From NCBI RefSeq assembly GCF_030815975.1, contig NZ_JAUSXL010000002.1, positions 3,894,501-3,958,500 of the forward strand: DNA of 64,000 bases, read 5' to 3'. Source of the stretch: Variovorax paradoxus (GTDB taxonomy: Bacteria > Pseudomonadota > Gammaproteobacteria > Burkholderiales > Burkholderiaceae_C). This document shows positions 22,783 to 31,430 of the stretch, piece after piece. The position numbers and the translations under genes are program-made. The stretch's first letter is position 1; every line of letters starts with the position of its first letter. Below the pieces are notes generated by a model. It was not told the origin of the DNA. It saw nothing but the letters and a program-made list of their open reading frames with translations, and made no database searches.

Positions 22783-23982
22783 TCAATCGCCGAGTGCCCG
22801 CAAGACGTCGTAGCACGCGCCCATGGTGTGATAGTCGGTCTTGCCGGCCGGGCTCTTTTCGTCGCTGATCTTGCGGTTGTCAGGCGTGAGGATGCGGTAC
22901 CACGCGCCATGGCGGTGGTCGACGAAGTGCTCCCAGCTGTAGGCCCAGAGGCGGTCGTACCAGTTCCAGTAGGCGGCATCGCCGGTGTGCACCGCCAGCA
23001 GGGCCGCGGCGGCCAAACTCTCGGCCTGCACCCAGAAGTACTTGTCGCCATCGCACACCGCGCCGTCGGGGCCGAATCCATAGACGAGGCCGCCGTTGCC
23101 GGCGTCCCAGCCTCGAAGCATGGCGGTGTCGAAGAAGTGCCTGGCGCGCGGCACGGCCCAGCCTGCTTCGCGGCCCGCGGCGACGAGCGCTCGCTCCAGC
23201 TGCAGCAGCAGCTTGGCCCATTCGGTGAGATGGCCGGTCTGGAAGCCCCAGGGCCGGAAGATGTTGCTCTTGTCGCCGCGGTTGTAGTCCCAGTCGACCG
23301 ACCAGTCCTCGCGGTAGTGCTCCCAGACCAGCCCGCCGGCCAGCGCGGCCTGCCGCCCGGTGACCGACTCTGCAAGCGCGAGCGCGCGATCGAGGTAGCG
23401 CGCGTCCTGCGTGGCCTCGAAGGCGGCAAGCATCGCCTCGCAGGCATGCATGTTGGCGTTCTGGCCCCGATAAGCACCCACATGCCAATCGGTGGTGGCT
23501 TCGTCGGCATAGAGCGCATGCTGCGGCTCCCAGAAACGCCGTTCCATCAATTGCCAGGTGTCTTCGAGCCCCACGCGCGCCTCCTCGATGCCGGCCATGA
23601 GCGCATGCGCATGCGCGAGCAGCACGAAGGCCAGGCCGTAGCAATGCTGCGTACCGTCCTGCACGGTGGCGCGGCCGTCGTGCCAGTCGATCTGCCATGC
23701 GTAGCCGCCGCCCGGCTGCACATGCGCGTGCTGCACGAAAGCCAGGCCGTGGCGCGCACCGTCGAGGTGCTTCGGATCGCCGAAGCGCCGATACGCCATC
23801 GCATGGTTGAAGACGAAGCGCGTGCTGCTGACGAGGTGCCGCGTGCGCCGGTCGTACACCGTGCCGTCGTCCTTGAAGAAGTGGAAGAAGCCGCCGGACG
23901 GATCGCGGCAGACCGGCTCATAGAAGGCCAGCGTCTGCCGGATGTGGCCGGTCAGGAATTCGGGCGAGCGGAAGTTCGGCAT
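22783..23982 (-). CDS. AGE family epimerase/isomerase
   Basis: A 399-residue (alpha/alpha)6-barrel enzyme of the N-acylglucosamine 2-epimerase / mannose isomerase family. Diagnostic stretches are GFFHFFKDDGTVYDRRTRHL near the start, YRGQNANMHACEAMLAAFE mid-protein, GFQTGHLTEWAKLLLQLE and the C-terminal TDYHTMGACYD with the catalytic-type His near 385. The start at 23982 (MPNFRSPEFL) gives the full family length; the frame is open further upstream but without homology-like sequence. Which sugar it acts on (mannose/fructose or another aldose-ketose pair) cannot be told from sequence. Confidence 0.9.
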   Translation of the reverse strand: MPNFRSPEFLTGHIRQTLAFYEPVCRDPSGGFFHFFKDDGTVYDRRTRHLVSSTRFVFNHAMAYRRFGDPKHLDGARHGLAFVQHAHVQPGGGYAWQIDWHDGRATVQDGTQHCYGLAFVLLAHAHALMAGIEEARVGLEDTWQLMERRFWEPQHALYADEATTDWHVGAYRGQNANMHACEAMLAAFEATQDARYLDRALALAESVTGRQAALAGGLVWEHYREDWSVDWDYNRGDKSNIFRPWGFQTGHLTEWAKLLLQLERALVAAGREAGWAVPRARHFFDTAMLRGWDAGNGGLVYGFGPDGAVCDGDKYFWVQAESLAAAALLAVHTGDAAYWNWYDRLWAYSWEHFVDHRHGAWYRILTPDNRKISDEKSPAGKTDYHTMGACYDVLRALGD

Positions 23983-24199
23983 GGAGGTAGGGGTTCGAAC
24001 CGATGGGGCATTGTCATTGTGACGACAGTCGCACGCTGCGGTGAGCGGCCGCGGGCGGCAGGTTGCACTGCAGCATAGGCATTTGCCCCAGTATGCAAGC
24101 AGGAGGCGGCCACGAACAATCGGTCCGCGCTCGACAGTGGCGCAATGAGATGGACCGCATGACCGACAAATCTTTCCTGAACCCGGGCGACTTCGCGAG

Positions 24200-24970
24200 A
24201 TGAGCGACGTCATCCTCGAAACACGCCAGCTCACCAAGGAATTCAAGGGGTTCACTGCGGTCAGCAAGGTCGATCTCTCGGTGGTGCGCGGCTCGATCCA
24301 TGCGCTGATCGGCCCGAACGGTGCCGGCAAGACCACCTGCTTCAACCTGCTCACCAAGTTCCTCGAGCCCACCAGCGGCACGATCCTGTTCAACGGACAG
24401 GACATCACGGGCGAGCGGCCGGCGCAGATCGCGCGGCGCGGCATCATCCGCTCGTTCCAGATCTCGGCGGTGTTTCCGCACCTCACGCTGCTGGAGAACG
24501 TGCGCCTCGGGCTGCAGCGCGCGCTCGGCACCTCGTACCATTTCTGGAAGAGCGAGAAGACGCTCAAGCCGCTCGATGCGCGCGCCCGCGAACTGCTCGC
24601 CGAGGTCGGCCTGGCGCACGAGGCCGACGAACTCACGGTGAACCTGCCCTACGGCCACAAGCGCGCGCTCGAGATCGCCACCACGCTCGCGATGGACCCC
24701 GAGCTGATGCTGCTCGACGAACCCACGCAGGGCATGGGACATGAAGACGTGGCCCGCGTGGCCGAGCTCATCAAGCGCGTGTCGGCCGGACGCACCATCC
24801 TGATGGTCGAGCACAACATGAGCGTGGTCTCGACCATTGCCGACACCATCACGGTATTGCAGCGCGGCGCCGTGCTGGCCGAAGGGCCGTACGCCGAAGT
24901 CTCGAAGAATCCGCAGGTGATGGAGGCCTACATGGGCACCACGGACGGCCAACTGCAAGGGGCCCATTGA
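24200..24970 (+). CDS. livG: Branched-chain amino acid type ABC transporter ATPase (LivG-like)
   Basis: A 256-residue ATP-binding subunit of a HAAT-family importer. Walker A is GPNGAGKTT (residues 35-43), the signature region is LPYGHKRALEIATTLA, Walker B is LMLLDEPTQGM and the H-loop is MVEHNMSVV. The RSFQISAVFPHLTLLENV stretch and the C-terminal extension are typical of LivG. There is no good Shine-Dalgarno; two tiny upstream ORFs overlap into the start codon, so coupling is possible. The following gene begins one base after its stop. Confidence 0.93.
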   Translation: MSDVILETRQLTKEFKGFTAVSKVDLSVVRGSIHALIGPNGAGKTTCFNLLTKFLEPTSGTILFNGQDITGERPAQIARRGIIRSFQISAVFPHLTLLENVRLGLQRALGTSYHFWKSEKTLKPLDARARELLAEVGLAHEADELTVNLPYGHKRALEIATTLAMDPELMLLDEPTQGMGHEDVARVAELIKRVSAGRTILMVEHNMSVVSTIADTITVLQRGAVLAEGPYAEVSKNPQVMEAYMGTTDGQLQGAH

Positions 24971-24971
24971 C

Positions 24972-25679
24972 ATGACCGCGGCCCTAGAAATCAAGGATCT
25001 CCACGCCTGGTACGGCGAATCGCATGTGCTGCACGGCGTCGACATGGTGGTGCAGCCCGGCGAGGTCGTCACCCTGCTCGGGCGCAACGGCGCCGGGCGC
25101 ACGAGCACGCTGCGCGCCATCATGGGCCTGACCGGCTCGCGCAAGGGCAGCATCGAAGTCAACGGCGTGCAGACCATCGGCATGGCCACGCACCGCATCG
25201 CGCACCTGGGCATCGGCTATTGCCCGGAAGAGCGCGGCATCTTCGCCAGCCTCTCGGCCGAGGAAAACCTGCTGCTGCCGCCGGCGCTCAAGGGTGCGGG
25301 GCCGGGCATGTCGGTGGCCGAGATCTACGAGATGTTCCCGAACCTGGCCGAGCGCCGCCACAGCCCCGGCACGCGGCTGTCGGGCGGCGAGCAGCAGATG
25401 CTGGCGGTGGCGCGCATCCTGCGCACCGGCGCCAAGCTGCTGCTGCTCGACGAGATCTCCGAAGGCCTGGCGCCGGTGATCGTGCAGGCGCTCGCGCGGA
25501 TGATCCACACCCTGCGCGGCAAGGGCTACACCATCGTGATGGTGGAGCAGAACTTCCGCTTCGCCGCGCCGCTGGCCGACCGCTTCTACGTGATGGAGCA
25601 CGGCCGCATGGTCGAGGCCTTCGGCGCCAGGGAGCTCGAGGCCAAGATGCCCGTGCTCAGCGAGCTGCTGGGCGTCTAG
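24972..25679 (+). CDS. livF: Branched-chain amino acid type ABC transporter ATPase (LivF-like)
   Basis: A 235-residue second ATPase subunit. It has signature LSGGEQQMLAVARIL, Walker B LLLLDEISEGLAPV, and H-loop MVEQNFRFA, all normal for LivF. The Walker A motif reads GRNGAGRTS, with arginine in place of the invariant lysine that contacts ATP phosphates. The LivG partner keeps its lysine, so one of the two sites may be weakened. It is one base downstream of livG and 59 bases upstream of the binding-protein gene. Confidence 0.93.
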   Translation: MTAALEIKDLHAWYGESHVLHGVDMVVQPGEVVTLLGRNGAGRTSTLRAIMGLTGSRKGSIEVNGVQTIGMATHRIAHLGIGYCPEERGIFASLSAEENLLLPPALKGAGPGMSVAEIYEMFPNLAERRHSPGTRLSGGEQQMLAVARILRTGAKLLLLDEISEGLAPVIVQALARMIHTLRGKGYTIVMVEQNFRFAAPLADRFYVMEHGRMVEAFGARELEAKMPVLSELLGV

Positions 25680-25738
25680 CCGCGGCCGCGCCCACCGTTT
25701 TTCTTTCCGTTGACTCTCTCAACCATCCAGGAGACACC

Positions 25739-26935
25739 ATGCAAACCAAGCTCAAAATCATTGCTCTCATGCTCGGGGCCGCGGGTCTTGCGAGCCATGC
25801 CGTGCAGGCGCAGGAGAAGGTCGTCATCGGCTACATCAGCGACCTGTCGGGCCTGTACGCCGACCTGGAAGGCAAGGGCGGCGCAACGGCCATCCAGATG
25901 GCCATCGACGACATGGGCGGCAAGGTGCTCGGCCAGCCGGTGGAAGTGCTGAGCGTGGACCACCAGAACAAGCCCGACATCGCCGCCTCCAAGGCGCGCG
26001 AATGGATCGACACTGCCGGCGCCACGATGATCTTCGCGGGCACCAATTCGGGCGTCGCGCTGGCCACCGCCAAGGTGGCGCAGGAAAAGAAGCGCGTGTT
26101 CTTCACCAATGGCGCGGCCACCTCGGCGCTGACCAACGCGCAGTGCAGCCCCTACACCGTGCACTACGCCTATGACACCGTCGCGCTGGCCAAGAGCACC
26201 GGCGGCGCGGTGGTCGACACTGGCGGCAAGAGCTGGTTCTTCCTGACGGCCGACTATGCCTTCGGCCACGCACTCGAGGGCGACACCGCCAAGGTCGTCA
26301 AGGCCAAGGGCGGCACGGTGGTGGGCACGGTGCGGGCACCGCTCAATGCGTCGGACTTCTCGTCCTTCCTGCTGCAGGCGCAGAACTCCAAGGCCCAGGT
26401 GCTGGGCCTGGCCAACGCCGGCGGCGACTTCATCAACTCGATGAAGGCATCGAAGGAATTCGGCATCGACAAGTCGATGAAGGTCGCGGGCCTCTTGGTG
26501 TTTCTCACCGACGTGAAGAGCCTGGGCCTGCCGGCCACGCAGGGCCTGCTGCACACCACCAGCTGGTACTGGGACGCCGACGACGAGTCGCGCAAGTGGG
26601 CCGCGCGCTACGAAGCCAAGACCAAGAACAAGCCGACCGACATCCAGGCCGCCGACTACTCGGCCACCATGGCCTACCTCAAGGCCGTGGAGGCGGTGAA
26701 GAGCACCGATGCCGACAAGGTCATGGCCTACCTCAAGAAGACGCCGATCAACGACTTCTACGCCAAGGGCGTGATCCGCGCCGACGGCCGCATGGTGCAC
26801 GACATGCTGCTGGCGGAGGTCAAGAAGCCATCGGAATCCAAGGGCCCGTGGGACCTGCTGAAGATCGTCAAGAAGGTGCCGGGCGACCAGGTCTACACGA
26901 CCAAGGAAGAAAGCACCTGCGCACTCTGGAAGTGA
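25739..26935 (+). CDS. Periplasmic branched-chain amino acid type binding protein
   Basis: A 398-residue solute-binding protein of the Leu/Ile/Val (Peripla_BP_6) class. A signal peptide (MQTKLKIIALMLGAAGLASHAVQA) precedes KVVIGYISDLSGLYADLEGK, the typical first strand-helix, and the two-lobe fold continues with [27 protein letters not shown] sits before the ATG. The true ligand may be an amino acid, amide, aromatic acid or urea; family members vary widely. A GC hairpin (26940-26953) follows the stop, fitting differential mRNA stability. Confidence 0.92.
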   Translation: MQTKLKIIALMLGAAGLASHAVQAQEKVVIGYISDLSGLYADLEGKGGATAIQMAIDDMGGKVLGQPVEVLSVDHQNKPDIAASKAREWIDTAGATMIFAGTNSGVALATAKVAQEKKRVFFTNGAATSALTNAQCSPYTVHYAYDTVALAKSTGGAVVDTGGKSWFFLTADYAFGHALEGDTAKVVKAKGGTVVGTVRAPLNASDFSSFLLQAQNSKAQVLGLANAGGDFINSMKASKEFGIDKSMKVAGLLVFLTDVKSLGLPATQGLLHTTSWYWDADDESRKWAARYEAKTKNKPTDIQAADYSATMAYLKAVEAVKSTDADKVMAYLKKTPINDFYAKGVIRADGRMVHDMLLAEVKKPSESKGPWDLLKIVKKVPGDQVYTTKEESTCALWK

Positions 26936-27038
26936 AGCTCGGCCTCCGGGCCGTGCGTGCTTCGTGCCGCTTCACCCAGCCGGGCGGGCGGCCCTTCCGA
27001 ACTGACAAGAAACGCCATCTAAAACGCTTGCGCATCCA

Positions 27039-27914
27039 ATGAATATCTCTATGCCTGCCCTGTTGAGCCAGCTCCTTCTGGGGCTAGTCAACGGGTCGTT
27101 CTACGCGATCCTGAGCCTGGGGCTGGCGGTGATCTTCGGGCTGCTCAACGTCATCAACTTTGCGCACGGCGCGCTGTTCATGATGGGGGCGGTGCTGTCG
27201 TGGATGGCGATGAACTACTTCAACGTCAACTACTGGGTCATGCTGGCGGTGGCGCCGCTGATCGTCGGCCTGTTCGGCGTGCTGATCGAGCGGCTGCTGC
27301 TGCGCTGGATCTACAAGCTCGACCACCTCTACGGCCTCTTGCTCACGCTGGGCCTCACGCTGCTGATCGAGGGCGGCTTCCGCTCGGTGTATGGCGTCTC
27401 CGGCCTGGCCTACAGCACGCCCGAGGCGCTGAGCGGCGGCACCAACCTGGGCTTCATGTTCCTGCCCAACTACCGCGCGTGGGTGGTGGTGGCCTCGCTG
27501 GTCGTGTGCTTTGCCACCTGGTATGCGATCGAGAAGACGCGGCTCGGCGCCTACCTGCGCGCCGGCACCGAGAACCCGCGGCTGGTGGAAGCCTTCGGCG
27601 TCAACGTGCCGCTGATGGTGACGCTGACCTACGGCTTCGGCGTGGCGCTGGCGGCCTTCGCCGGCGTGCTTGCGGCGCCGGTGATCCAGATCTCGCCGCT
27701 GATGGGGCAGAACCTGATCATCATCGTGTTCGCGGTGGTGGTGATCGGCGGCATGGGCTCGATCATGGGCGCCATCCTCACGGGCCTGGGGCTCGGCGTG
27801 GTCGAGGGGCTGACCAAGGTGTTCTATCCGGAGGCTTCGGCCACCGTGGTGTTCGTGATCATGGTCGTGGTGCTGCTGATCCGCCCCGCCGGCCTGTTCG
27901 GCAGCGAAAAATGA
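27039..27914 (+). CDS. livH: ABC transporter permease (LivH-like)
   Basis: A 291-residue inner-membrane permease of the branched-chain amino acid type, with about eight hydrophobic helices. Family stretches include LGLVNGSFYAILSLGLAVIF and GLLNVINFAHGALFMMGAV near the start and VVIGGMGSIMGAILTGLGLG near the end. It is 103 bases after the binding protein gene and overlaps the next permease gene as ATGA. Confidence 0.94.
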   Translation: MNISMPALLSQLLLGLVNGSFYAILSLGLAVIFGLLNVINFAHGALFMMGAVLSWMAMNYFNVNYWVMLAVAPLIVGLFGVLIERLLLRWIYKLDHLYGLLLTLGLTLLIEGGFRSVYGVSGLAYSTPEALSGGTNLGFMFLPNYRAWVVVASLVVCFATWYAIEKTRLGAYLRAGTENPRLVEAFGVNVPLMVTLTYGFGVALAAFAGVLAAPVIQISPLMGQNLIIIVFAVVVIGGMGSIMGAILTGLGLGVVEGLTKVFYPEASATVVFVIMVVVLLIRPAGLFGSEK

Positions 27915-28906
27915 AGTCCATGAAGAAAATATCGCTCGTCGTCTACGCAGTGCTGCTGCTGGCACTGATCGCCGCACCCTTCATCGGCTTCTATCCCGTG
28001 TTCGTGATGAAGGTGCTGTGCTTCGCGCTCTTCGCCTGCGCCTTCAACCTGCTGCTGGGCTACACCGGCATGCTGTCCTTCGGCCATGCCGCGTTCCTGG
28101 GCGGCTCGGCCTACCTCACGGGCCACGCGCTCAAGGTCTGGCACCTCACGCCCGAGCTCGGCCTGATCGCGGGCACGCTGGCCGGCGCGCTGCTGGGGCT
28201 GGTGTTCGGCTGGCTGGCCATTCGCCGCCAGGGCATCTACTTCTCGATGATCACGCTGGCGCTGGCGCAGATGATGTACTTCGTCGTGCTGCAGGCGCCT
28301 TTCACCGGCGGCGAAGACGGGCTGCAGAGCGTGCCGCGCGGCAAGCTCTTCGGCCTCATCGACCTGCGCGACGACCTCACGATGTACTACGTCGCGCTGG
28401 TGATCGTGGTCGCGGCCTTCCTGCTCATTGCGCGCACCGTGCATTCGCCTTTCGGGCAGGTGCTCAAGGGCATCAAGGAGAACGAGCCGCGCGCCATCTC
28501 GCTCGGCTACGACGTCAACCGCTTCAAGCTGCTGGCCTTCGTGATCTCGGCCGCGCTGTCGGGCCTGGCCGGCTCGCTCAAGACGCTGGTGCTCGGCTTC
28601 GCTTCGCTCAGCGACGTGCACTGGACGGCATCGGGCCACGTGATCCTGATGACGCTGGTCGGCGGCCTCGGCACGCTGTCGGGCCCGCTGGTGGGCTCGG
28701 CGGTGGTGGTGCTGCTGGAGAACAAGGTGGGCGACTTCGGCACCTTCATGGCGCGCCTCACAGGTGTCGACTGGTTCAATACGCTGGGCGAGTCGGTCAC
28801 CATGGTCACGGGCCTGATCTTCGTGATCTGCGTGCTTGCGTTCCGCAGGGGCATCATGGGCGAGGTCATCGCTTTCCTCGACCGCCGCCGAGGCAAGAAA
28901 GCCTGA
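27911..28906 (+). CDS. livM: ABC transporter permease (LivM-like)
   Basis: A 331-residue second permease. It shows NLLLGYTGMLSFGHAAFLGG, RRQGIYFSMITLALAQMMYF and GHVILMTLVGGLGTLSGPLV, the usual LivM motifs. The ATG at 27911 overlaps the livH stop; MKSMKK gives a normal short cytoplasmic start. With LivH it forms the membrane channel of the importer. The operon ends at a hairpin terminator at 28912. Confidence 0.94.
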   Translation: MKSMKKISLVVYAVLLLALIAAPFIGFYPVFVMKVLCFALFACAFNLLLGYTGMLSFGHAAFLGGSAYLTGHALKVWHLTPELGLIAGTLAGALLGLVFGWLAIRRQGIYFSMITLALAQMMYFVVLQAPFTGGEDGLQSVPRGKLFGLIDLRDDLTMYYVALVIVVAAFLLIARTVHSPFGQVLKGIKENEPRAISLGYDVNRFKLLAFVISAALSGLAGSLKTLVLGFASLSDVHWTASGHVILMTLVGGLGTLSGPLVGSAVVVLLENKVGDFGTFMARLTGVDWFNTLGESVTMVTGLIFVICVLAFRRGIMGEVIAFLDRRRGKKA

Positions 28907-28911
28907 AACGA

Positions 28912-28938
28912 AAGAAGGCGGATGCTGTCCGCCTTCTT
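28912..28938. terminator. Hairpin terminator between convergent genes
   Basis: An 11-bp perfect stem (28912-28922 with 28928-28938, loop TGCTG) lies between livM and the convergent 5'-nucleotidase gene. On the minus strand the stem is followed by TTCGTTTC; on the plus strand by a weaker pyrimidine stretch. It probably ends transcription in both directions. Confidence 0.65.
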
Positions 28939-28958
28939 CGCTTCTGGCGCAAGCCCGC

Positions 28959-30794
28959 TCAGGGCAGCGTGGTGATGCGGTTGGCCGCGGGCGGCGCGAG
29001 CGGGCTGTTCGCCTTGATGTAGGCCTCGAGGGCGTCCACGTCCTGGTCGCCGCCGAGCGTGTCCGTGCCCTGATTGAAGACCGTGAAGTTGTCGCCGCCG
29101 GTGGCCAGGAAGCTGTTCATCGTCACGCGGTAGCTCGCGCCGTCGGTCATCGCGGTTCCGTTGAGTGCCATGTTGCCGATGCGCGAGCCCGCGGGCGCCG
29201 AGAGGCTGTAGCTGTAGCTCAGGCTGCGCGAAGGCAGCAGCACCCTCGGCGAGGCGACTGTGTTGCTGCCGCTGTTGAACTGCTGTTCGAGCACGGCCTT
29301 GATCTGCGCGCCGGTCATCGTCTTCACCACCAGGCTGTTGCCGAAGGGCTGCACGCTGAAGATCTGGCCGTAGGTCACGCTGCCGTCGCCGGCCGGCACG
29401 AGGTCGGCGCGCACGCCGCCCGGATTCATGAAGGCGATCTGCGCGCCGCCCTTGTTGCTGGCGCTGGTCGCGGCGAGCTGCGCATCGGCGATCAGATTGC
29501 CCAGCACGTTTTCGCGGGAAGCTGTCTGCGTGCGCGTGGCCGGGCCGGAGAGCGTGCCCACCACCCGCTGCACCAGCGGCGCCGCGACGGACAGGTATTG
29601 GCTGACGAGCGCGGCCACTTCCTGGTTCTTGCCGAACACGGGGTACTGGTCGGTCAGCGCGACCGTGCTGGCGCCGCTGGTGTAGGCCTCGCCCTGGACG
29701 ATCACGTTGCCGGCCGACTTGGCCGTGACCTTGCGGGTGCGCGTGTCGATCGTCAGGTTGATGTCGGTCAGCAGGGTGCCGTACTGGCCGGCGCTGGTCA
29801 GCAGGAAGGGCTTGGCCGGGTTGGTCTTGCCATAGTCGCAGATGTAGGAGCGGTGCGTGTGGCCTGAGATCACCACGTCGACGGAGGCGTCGAGCTTGTC
29901 GAGGATCGGCAGGATGTCGCCGCTCAGGCCGCCGCAGCTCTTGTCGTTGTAGCCCACGGTGGTGGTGCCGCCTTCATGCACCACCACCACGATGGCGTCG
30001 GCGCCCTGGGCCTTGAGCTGCGGGATCAGCGCGTTGGCCGTGTCGGCCTCGTCCTTGAAGCTCAGGCCCGCGACGCCCGCTGGCGTCACGATGCTGGGCG
30101 TGCCCTTGAGCGTCATGCCGATGAACGCCACCTTCACTGTGGCGCCGTCCTTGGTGAAGCTCTTCATGCCCGTGGCGGGAAACAGCGTGGTGCCGTCGGT
30201 CTTCACCGTGTTGGCCGCCAGGAATCCGAAGTTCGCGCCCGGAAAGGCCTTGTTCACGCGGCAGGGCTCCAGCGGCGTGTTCTTGGCGCAGCCGCCGTTC
30301 TTCATGCGCAGCAGTTCGGTCTGGCCCTTGTCGAACTCGTGGTTGCCGACCGCGTTGAAGTCGATCTTCATCGCGTTCACGGCCTCGATGGTGGGCTCGT
30401 CGAGGAACAGCGCCGAGACCAGCGGCGACGCGCCGATCATGTCGCCGGCCGAGACCACGGCGTTGTTCTCGTTCTTCGCTTTGAGCGACGCAATTGCCGA
30501 AGCGAGATACGCGGCGCCGCCGGCGGGCACCGGCACCGTGCCGCCTTCCCTGGCCGGCGCGGTGATGGAGAGCCGGGGCGGCTCGAGGTTGCCGTGCAGG
30601 TCGTTGAAGGCGATGAGCTTCACGTCCATGCTGCCGGGCGCGGCGGGGGCCGGAGCCGGGGATGGCGCCGGCGCCGGTGCAGGCGGCGGGAGGAACGGAA
30701 CGAACCCGTTCGAATTGCTGCTGCTTCCGCCGCAGGCAGACAAGGTGGCCAGGACCACCCCCGCCATGGCGAGATGTTTCAACGATGCGTGCAT
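28959..30794 (-). CDS. 5'-nucleotidase / UshA-family lipoprotein
   Basis: A 611-residue secreted metallophosphoesterase. A lipobox (LSAC, C21) follows the signal peptide, then a Pro/Ala linker to about residue 54. The catalytic domain has FNDLHGN (D65, H67), SAGDMIGAS and VGNHEFDKG, the dinuclear metal motifs, and SGHTHRS later; the C-terminal 5'-nucleotidase domain contains IAFMNPGGVRADLVPAGDG and SLVVKTMTGAQIKAVLEQQF. It likely hydrolyses nucleotides or UDP-sugars at the cell surface or in the periplasm. The start at 30794 is preceded by AGAGGAGAGG at a good distance. Confidence 0.92.
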   Translation of the reverse strand: MHASLKHLAMAGVVLATLSACGGSSSNSNGFVPFLPPPAPAPAPSPAPAPAAPGSMDVKLIAFNDLHGNLEPPRLSITAPAREGGTVPVPAGGAAYLASAIASLKAKNENNAVVSAGDMIGASPLVSALFLDEPTIEAVNAMKIDFNAVGNHEFDKGQTELLRMKNGGCAKNTPLEPCRVNKAFPGANFGFLAANTVKTDGTTLFPATGMKSFTKDGATVKVAFIGMTLKGTPSIVTPAGVAGLSFKDEADTANALIPQLKAQGADAIVVVVHEGGTTTVGYNDKSCGGLSGDILPILDKLDASVDVVISGHTHRSYICDYGKTNPAKPFLLTSAGQYGTLLTDINLTIDTRTRKVTAKSAGNVIVQGEAYTSGASTVALTDQYPVFGKNQEVAALVSQYLSVAAPLVQRVVGTLSGPATRTQTASRENVLGNLIADAQLAATSASNKGGAQIAFMNPGGVRADLVPAGDGSVTYGQIFSVQPFGNSLVVKTMTGAQIKAVLEQQFNSGSNTVASPRVLLPSRSLSYSYSLSAPAGSRIGNMALNGTAMTDGASYRVTMNSFLATGGDNFTVFNQGTDTLGGDQDVDALEAYIKANSPLAPPAANRITTLP

Positions 30795-30883
30795 GAGCGA
30801 GCCTCTCCTCTTTGATGGAATGCAGCGCATGCTGGACATGGCAGATGACGTCGCCATGACCGCCTCCCGCGCAGGGAGGGTGA

Positions 30884-31339
30884 TCAGGGCAGCGGAACCA
30901 GTCGGATGGCCACGCCGGGGCCGAAGGCGTGCTGCAGCAGTCCGGCGGCCTGGATGTTCCGCGCATCGCCGGGCGACTGCACGGCCAGCCATCCCTCGGT
31001 GGCCCGCCGCTGCAGGTGCCAGCCCTCCTGCCCGATGCGGATCAGGCTGGCGAGCGCCGCGGCGTCAGCGATGGGCAGCGCCGTGGGCACGATGTCGAGC
31101 CAGTCGACCACCTGGTCGGCTTCGCCGCCGAGCCGCGCGGTCGCGCCGTCCACCAGCGCTTGCTGCGTGGCCGCATCCCTTACCGCGCCCTGCAGGATGA
31201 TGCCGTTGCCGTGCCAGCGGATTTCAAGCGCTGCGTTCATTGCCGCTGGCGCGGGCCGCGCGGCGGCGAACACCCACGCGGCGCCCGCAGCGGCCAGCAG
31301 CACCATCAGCAGCGCGATGATCCGGAGTCTTCTGTTCAT
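30884..31339 (-). CDS. BON-like membrane-anchored protein, function unknown
   Basis: A 151-residue protein with an N-terminal hydrophobic anchor or signal (residues 5-25) followed by a stretch, IRWHGNGIILQGAVRDAATQ, that resembles the start of a BON domain, with alternating strand and helix pattern after it. The assignment is by eye and uncertain. It is upstream of and co-oriented with the 5'-nucleotidase gene (89 bases between), so both may be one unit. No catalytic residues were recognised. Confidence 0.6.
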   Translation of the reverse strand: MNRRLRIIALLMVLLAAAGAAWVFAAARPAPAAMNAALEIRWHGNGIILQGAVRDAATQQALVDGATARLGGEADQVVDWLDIVPTALPIADAAALASLIRIGQEGWHLQRRATEGWLAVQSPGDARNIQAAGLLQHAFGPGVAIRLVPLP

Positions 31340-31430
31340 TCAAGCCTTGGCGCACGTTCATCGTGCAATGTCGGAAGCCGAGTTCAGGGGCCCGGCATGA
31401 CGGCGTGATGACAGACAGGGCTGCACGGCC

